Source: Solirubrobacterales bacterium
GTDB lineage: Bacteria; Actinomycetota; Thermoleophilia; Solirubrobacterales; Solirubrobacteraceae
NCBI GenBank assembly: GCA_013813955.1
Contig: JACCQW010000272.1
Location: forward strand, 1-13,955
Length of the DNA: 13,955 bases
Direction: 5' to 3'
In this document: positions 11,643-13,955 of the stretch, piece after piece
Numbering within the stretch: position 1 is the first letter of the stretch
Layout of the letters: each line of letters starts with the position of its first letter
Notes under the pieces: model-generated
The model's database searches: none
What the model was told of the DNA's origin: nothing
Seen by the model: the letters and a program-made list of their open reading frames with translations, nothing else
Program-made: the position numbers and the translations under genes

Positions 11643-12266
11643 TTGTCAACGACCAAGCGGCAGCGGCTCAGCGCGCCCGTGCGGCGGGAGATCATCGAGC
11701 GCGCGGCGACGGAGGTGTTCGCCGAGCGCGGCTACCGCGGCGCGTCGATGCAGGAGATCGCGCGGCGCTCAGGGGTGTCGGCCCCCGTGTTGTACGACCA
11801 CTTCGCCTCCAAGCTGGACCTGCACCGCCGCCTGCTCGAGCGCACGCGCAACGAGCTGCTGGAGGTGTGGCGCGAGCACCTCTTCGGCGACGAGCCCGCC
11901 GAGGTCCGCGTCCCCCGCTCCTTCGACGCGTGGGCGCGCTACGTCGAGTCCCATCCGTACGCGTCGCGGATGTTCTTCCGCGAGGCGGCCGGCGACGCGG
12001 AGGCCGAGGAGGTCCACCGCGAGGTCCAGGCGCAGGCGCGGGTCGCGCTCGCCATGGTCCTCGGCCGTGAGCCGGGCGCCGAGTACCTCGCCGGCTCGGC
12101 CGGCCAGGAGGCGCTGGAGATGGCCGCCGAGATCATGCGCGCCGGGCTGACCGGCCTCGCGGTCTGGTGGAGCGAGCACCCCCATGTTCCGCGCGAGCAG
12201 ATCGTGAGCACCGCGGTCAACGTGCTGTGGACCGGCTTCGAGCGCTCGCGCGGGGGCGGACGCTGA
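11643..12266 (+). CDS. TetR/AcrR-family transcriptional repressor
   Basis: 207 residues. The N-terminal DNA-binding domain is classic for the family: RREIIERAATEVFAERGYRGASM, then the helix-turn-helix QEIARRSGVSAPVLYDHFASKLDLHRRLL (to ~residue 65). The C-terminal ligand-binding helical domain (~70-205) is variable, so the inducer is unknown; acidic and aromatic residues (YASRMFFREA) are present. It starts with TTG 11643, supported by AAGGGG at 7 nt. It is divergent from the cupin gene, with the palindrome 11605-11618 between them. The usual behaviour of such pairs is repression of both genes and release by a small molecule. The gene ends 41 bp before the convergent DUF6572-like gene. Confidence 0.9.
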   Translation: MSTTKRQRLSAPVRREIIERAATEVFAERGYRGASMQEIARRSGVSAPVLYDHFASKLDLHRRLLERTRNELLEVWREHLFGDEPAEVRVPRSFDAWARYVESHPYASRMFFREAAGDAEAEEVHREVQAQARVALAMVLGREPGAEYLAGSAGQEALEMAAEIMRAGLTGLAVWWSEHPHVPREQIVSTAVNVLWTGFERSRGGGR

Positions 12267-12284
12267 GGGCCCCGCGTTCTGCTC

Positions 12285-12320
12285 GTGGCGCACGGCGCCG
12301 CGCTGCGTCAGGCGCGCCAC
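12285..12320. terminator. GC-rich hairpin in the convergent TetR/DUF6572 junction
   Basis: In the 41-bp convergent spacer GGCGC-ACG-GCGCC (12287-12299) forms a tight 5-bp hairpin. A wider GTGGCGC/GCGCCAC repeat (12285-12291 and 12314-12320) reaches into the 3' end of the minus-strand gene. No T-tract is present on either side, so it is only a possible bidirectional termination structure. Confidence 0.2.
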
Positions 12321-12649
12321 ACGGTCTCGTCCAGCGCCCGCGTGACGAGGGTGATCCCGTCGCGGGCCACGGTCAAGCCTCTGTTGTGCCAGTAGTCGAG
12401 CACGGCCTGCGGAGGCGGCTCGTCGTACATCAGCGCGATGACGATCGGACGACCTTCGAGGCTCGGGTACGTGCTCACCATCTGCCCCTCGCGGGCGTAG
12501 CGCAGATAGGTGTTGAGCTTGCGCTTCAGCGGGCCGCGCGCTGACCCCTGGGCCGGCCACGCCCCCGTCTGGACGATGGACAGCAGCGCATTGCCATCGA
12601 CGTCCTCGGCGATGACATCGATCTCGTCGGGATCGCCGATGCCCGGCAC
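12308..12649 (-). CDS. Small DUF6572-like protein of unknown function
   Basis: 113 residues. The pattern DEIDVIAEDVDGNALLSIVQ, LKRKLNTYLRYAREGQ, YPSLEGRPIVIALMYDEPPP resembles the DUF6572 family, small alpha/beta proteins with the I-D-x-I opening, the K-x-N-x-Y-L helix and the EGQ-YP stretch. No function is known, and no catalytic residues stand out. I placed the start at GTG 12647-12649 because the family fold begins a few residues later and because TACGCT precedes it by 6 nt. The frame stays open upstream to 12838, but that part runs antisense to the SRPBCC gene and lacks family similarity; one upstream option would add a hydrophobic segment (VNGVVTGAALVLTSGLTG) and cannot be fully excluded. 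Assignment is from memory of the family pattern. Confidence 0.65.
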   Translation of the reverse strand: MPGIGDPDEIDVIAEDVDGNALLSIVQTGAWPAQGSARGPLKRKLNTYLRYAREGQMVSTYPSLEGRPIVIALMYDEPPPQAVLDYWHNRGLTVARDGITLVTRALDETVWRA

Positions 12650-12655
12650 GCCGTC

Positions 12656-12661
12656 AGCGTA
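12656..12661 (-). promoter_or_regulatory. -10-like element TACGCT for a leaderless DUF6572-like gene
   Basis: On the minus strand TACGCT is followed by the 6-nt spacer GACGGC and GTG 12649. The hexamer is identical to the one upstream of the epimerase. No Shine-Dalgarno is present. Confidence 0.45.
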
Positions 12662-12757
12662 CGACGCGCGGGCATCCGTCGCTGCGTGGCCCGTCAAGCC
12701 AGAGGTCAGGACGAGCGCGGCACCGGTGACGACTCCATTCACCGAGCCTAGCCCGAG

Positions 12758-12763
12758 TAGCCT
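12758..12763 (+). promoter_or_regulatory. Possible -10 element TAGCCT for the SRPBCC gene
   Basis: TAGCCT matches the T-A-x-x-x-T pattern and would start a transcript about 30 nt before the ATG, leaving room for the AAGGAG site at 12787-12792 (8 nt from ATG 12801). A similar TAGCCC lies at 12749-12754. Weak on its own. Confidence 0.25.
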
Positions 12764-12800
12764 GCCGCCCACCGCCCATCGTTGCCAAGGAGAGACGCAC

Positions 12801-13229
12801 ATGCCGACCGTCACGCAGACCCGCGACGTCCCCGCCACCGCCGACGCGGTGTGGGCCGTGGCCGGCGACTTCAGCCGCTACGGCGAGTGGAACATCACCC
12901 ACGTCGAGTTCCCCGAGGGCGCCCCGCAGCTCGCGCCCGGCGTCACCTTCACCGAGAAGGTCACGCTGATGGGCATGCCCGGCGAGGTCACCTGGAGGGT
13001 CGCCGAGATCGCGGCTCCAAGGATCCTGGCGATGGAGGGTGACGGGCCGATGGGTGTCAAGCTCGGCCAGCGCCTGGAGCTCACGAGCGCAGGGGACCGC
13101 ACCACGGTGACCCTGACCGCCAGCTTCGACGGCGGCCCGATCATCGGCCCGATGGGCGACATGCTGGCCAAGTCCGCCGAGAAGGCCGGCGCTGAGTCCC
13201 TGGAGAAGCTGCGCGGGCTCGTCGGCTGA
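12801..13229 (+). CDS. SRPBCC-family (polyketide cyclase/START-like) ligand-pocket protein
   Basis: 142 residues, the usual length of a single SRPBCC domain. The opening VTQTRDVPATADAVWAVAGDFSRYGEWN is the standard first strand plus helix with the F-x-x-Y-x-x-W motif. It is followed by beta strands (GVTFTEKVTLMG, GEVTWRVAEIAAPRILAME, GQRLELTSAGDRTTVTLTASF) and a long C-terminal helix (GDMLAKSAEKAGAESLEKLRGLV) that closes the hydrophobic cavity. Such proteins bind or transform lipids, polyketides or similar hydrophobic ligands; the ligand here is unknown. ATG 12801 has a good Shine-Dalgarno, AAGGAG, 8 nt upstream. It lies upstream of the SCP2-type gene in the same direction, separated by 79 bp with a terminator-like hairpin, so the two are probably not one simple operon. 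Confidence 0.85.
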   Translation: MPTVTQTRDVPATADAVWAVAGDFSRYGEWNITHVEFPEGAPQLAPGVTFTEKVTLMGMPGEVTWRVAEIAAPRILAMEGDGPMGVKLGQRLELTSAGDRTTVTLTASFDGGPIIGPMGDMLAKSAEKAGAESLEKLRGLVG

Positions 13230-13245
13230 GCGTTCACCCGCTACG

Positions 13246-13272
13246 GCGCCGACCGCGCGGACGGTGGCGCTT
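13246..13272 (+). terminator. Hairpin downstream of the SRPBCC gene
   Basis: GCGCC and GGCGC (13246-13250 and 13266-13270) pair and stack on ACCG/CGGT (13252-13255 and 13262-13265), with one bulged G and loop CGCGGA, giving a 9-bp stem. Only TT follows. It is a stable structure 17 bp after the SRPBCC stop, and a plausible though U-poor terminator or an RNA-stability element. Confidence 0.35.
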
Positions 13273-13308
13273 GGCGCGCGGGAGCGCTGTGCGATGCTGC
13301 GCAGCGGC

Positions 13309-13752
13309 ATGGCTCGGGACCCGGGCATCGACATCGACGCTCCCGCCGCGGAGGTCTATGCGGCGATCGCCGCGCTCGACGACGACGCCTTCGACGCGCT
13401 CATGGCCGACCCCGTGACGCGCGACCGTGTCATCGACTCGCTCGTCGTGCACCTCTCCGGCCAGTTCCGCCCCGAGAAGGCGGGCGACCTGGACGCGGTC
13501 ATCCACGTCAAGCTGTGGGACCGGCCCGGCGGTGGCTACGACCATCGCGAGCTCGTCATCGCCGATGGGGCCTGCTCGATCTCCGCTACGCCCGAGCACG
13601 ACCCGCGGCTGACGCTGAAGGTGCGCCCGTCGGACCTGCGCGCGATCGTCAGCGGCGCGACCGGGCCGCGGCGACTGGCCCTGCGCGGGCGCCTGCGCGT
13701 GATCGGAGACGTCGGACTGGGCATGCGCCTCACCGAGCTGTTCGCTCTGTGA
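13309..13752 (+). CDS. SCP2-type sterol/lipid carrier domain protein
   Basis: 147 residues. The helix-rich N-terminus (~10-40, AAEVYAAIAALDDDAFDALM) is followed by the SCP2 fold: VVHLSGQFRPEKAGDLDAVIHVKLWD, then ADGACSISATPEHDPRLTLKVRPSDLRAIVSGA, and the C-terminal GRLRVIGDVGLGMRLTELF. The pattern of a strand binding nucleotide-free lipid cargo, 'D..L.....D...I..G' and 'G.l...GD..l...l..lf', is characteristic of SCP2/sterol-binding domains. These proteins carry fatty acyl-CoA or sterol-like lipids in a hydrophobic tunnel. ATG 13309 was chosen as the most conserved position; ATG 13294 and ATG 13264 in frame are alternatives. GATGCT (13293-13298) 10 nt upstream is a weak -10 candidate. It follows the SRPBCC gene, another lipid-pocket protein, after 79 bp. 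Confidence 0.8.
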   Translation: MARDPGIDIDAPAAEVYAAIAALDDDAFDALMADPVTRDRVIDSLVVHLSGQFRPEKAGDLDAVIHVKLWDRPGGGYDHRELVIADGACSISATPEHDPRLTLKVRPSDLRAIVSGATGPRRLALRGRLRVIGDVGLGMRLTELFAL

Positions 13753-13769
13753 GCAGCCCGAGCGCGTTC

Positions 13770-13955
13770 TCACCCAGCGGAGCTCGACCGTGCGTTGCCG
13801 GCCCGCCAGCGCGAGGCCGCCGGTCGCGACGCGCGACGAGCGGTGCTGGTGCGCCGTACCACGCGCACCTCGACGCGTGCCGGCCGCGTCGGCGTCGAGA
13901 GCGAGAGGAAGTCGCGCACCCGTGCCGCGTGGCGGCAGAAGGGACACGCCAGCGG
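13770..13955 (-). CDS. Partial coding-like sequence at right edge, frame possibly broken
   Basis: The minus strand from the right edge reads PLACPFCRHAARVRDFLSLS, then TPTRPARVEVRVVRRT, and runs to a TGA at 13770-13772 (61 codons). The first two thirds look like real protein, including a CPFC motif. The last third of this frame (ASRPAASRWRAGNARSSSAG) does not. In a second frame the same stretch reads RVATGGLALAGRQRTVELRW, which resembles the beta-rich repeats of secreted proteins in this group. This suggests a frame change near 13850-13860, so the gene could be a pseudogene or contain a sequence error. I cannot name the family. It is convergent with the SCP2 gene. Confidence 0.3.
   Translation of the reverse strand, partial: PLACPFCRHAARVRDFLSLSTPTRPARVEVRVVRRTSTARRASRPAASRWRAGNARSSSAG

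Noticed and set aside
12650..12838. Longer N-terminus for the DUF6572-like protein, adding a hydrophobic segment
   Set aside because: It would run antisense into the SRPBCC gene and its ribosome-binding site, whereas GTG 12649 has a -10 element at leaderless distance and fits the family start. Kept only as a minor alternative.
13750..13955. Plus-strand frame starting at GTG 13750, overlapping the SCP2 stop
   Set aside because: It is open to the edge but Arg/Pro-rich with no recognisable pattern; the minus strand gives more protein-like sequence.

Overview
The window is about 14 kb of very GC-rich chromosomal DNA with strong G/C at third codon positions. The best guess for the source is an actinobacterium of the Thermoleophilia/Solirubrobacterales type. 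This rests on the composition, on the secreted cupredoxin-PKD protein with its Pro/Gly linker and Cys-containing beta-rich tail, and on several starts that look leaderless. No phage, transposon, CRISPR, rRNA or tRNA signature was found. The assignment to a group is inference, because no marker gene is present.

Layout, left to right: (1) the N-terminal 299 codons of an acetoacetyl-CoA synthetase on the minus strand, cut by the left edge; (2) a 347-bp divergent spacer (898-1244) holding a leaderless promoter, a run of strong hairpins that could be a small RNA or long structured leader, and a separate structured leader; (3) a secreted type-1-copper plus four-PKD protein (+, 1245-3200); (4) a 37-codon acidic reading frame with a leaderless-type promoter (3263-3376), overlapping the start of (5) a very large single-chain biotin-dependent acyl-CoA carboxylase (+, 3351-8888) carrying BC, BCCP, a long middle region and both CT halves; (6) a DMT/EamA-like membrane protein (-, 8877-9773) whose 3' end overlaps the carboxylase by 12 bp; (7) an HpnA-like NAD-dependent epimerase (+, 9909-11018); (8) a cupin protein (-) and a divergent TetR regulator (+) sharing a palindromic operator; (9) a small DUF6572-like protein (-, 12308-12649); (10) an SRPBCC lipid-pocket protein (+) and (11) an SCP2-type sterol-carrier protein (+); (12) at the right edge, coding-like minus-strand sequence whose frame appears broken.

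How the genes fit together: several concern acyl-CoA and lipid handling (acetoacetyl-CoA synthetase, fused carboxylase, SCP2, SRPBCC), but they lie in separate, mostly divergent or convergent transcription units, so a single operon or pathway cannot be claimed. The best-supported local regulatory unit is TetR-operator-cupin. The most unusual items are the single-chain carboxylase, the apparent frame break at its N-terminus, the hairpin array at 973-1120, and a recurring TAYGST -10-like element placed 6-7 nt before four GTG starts.
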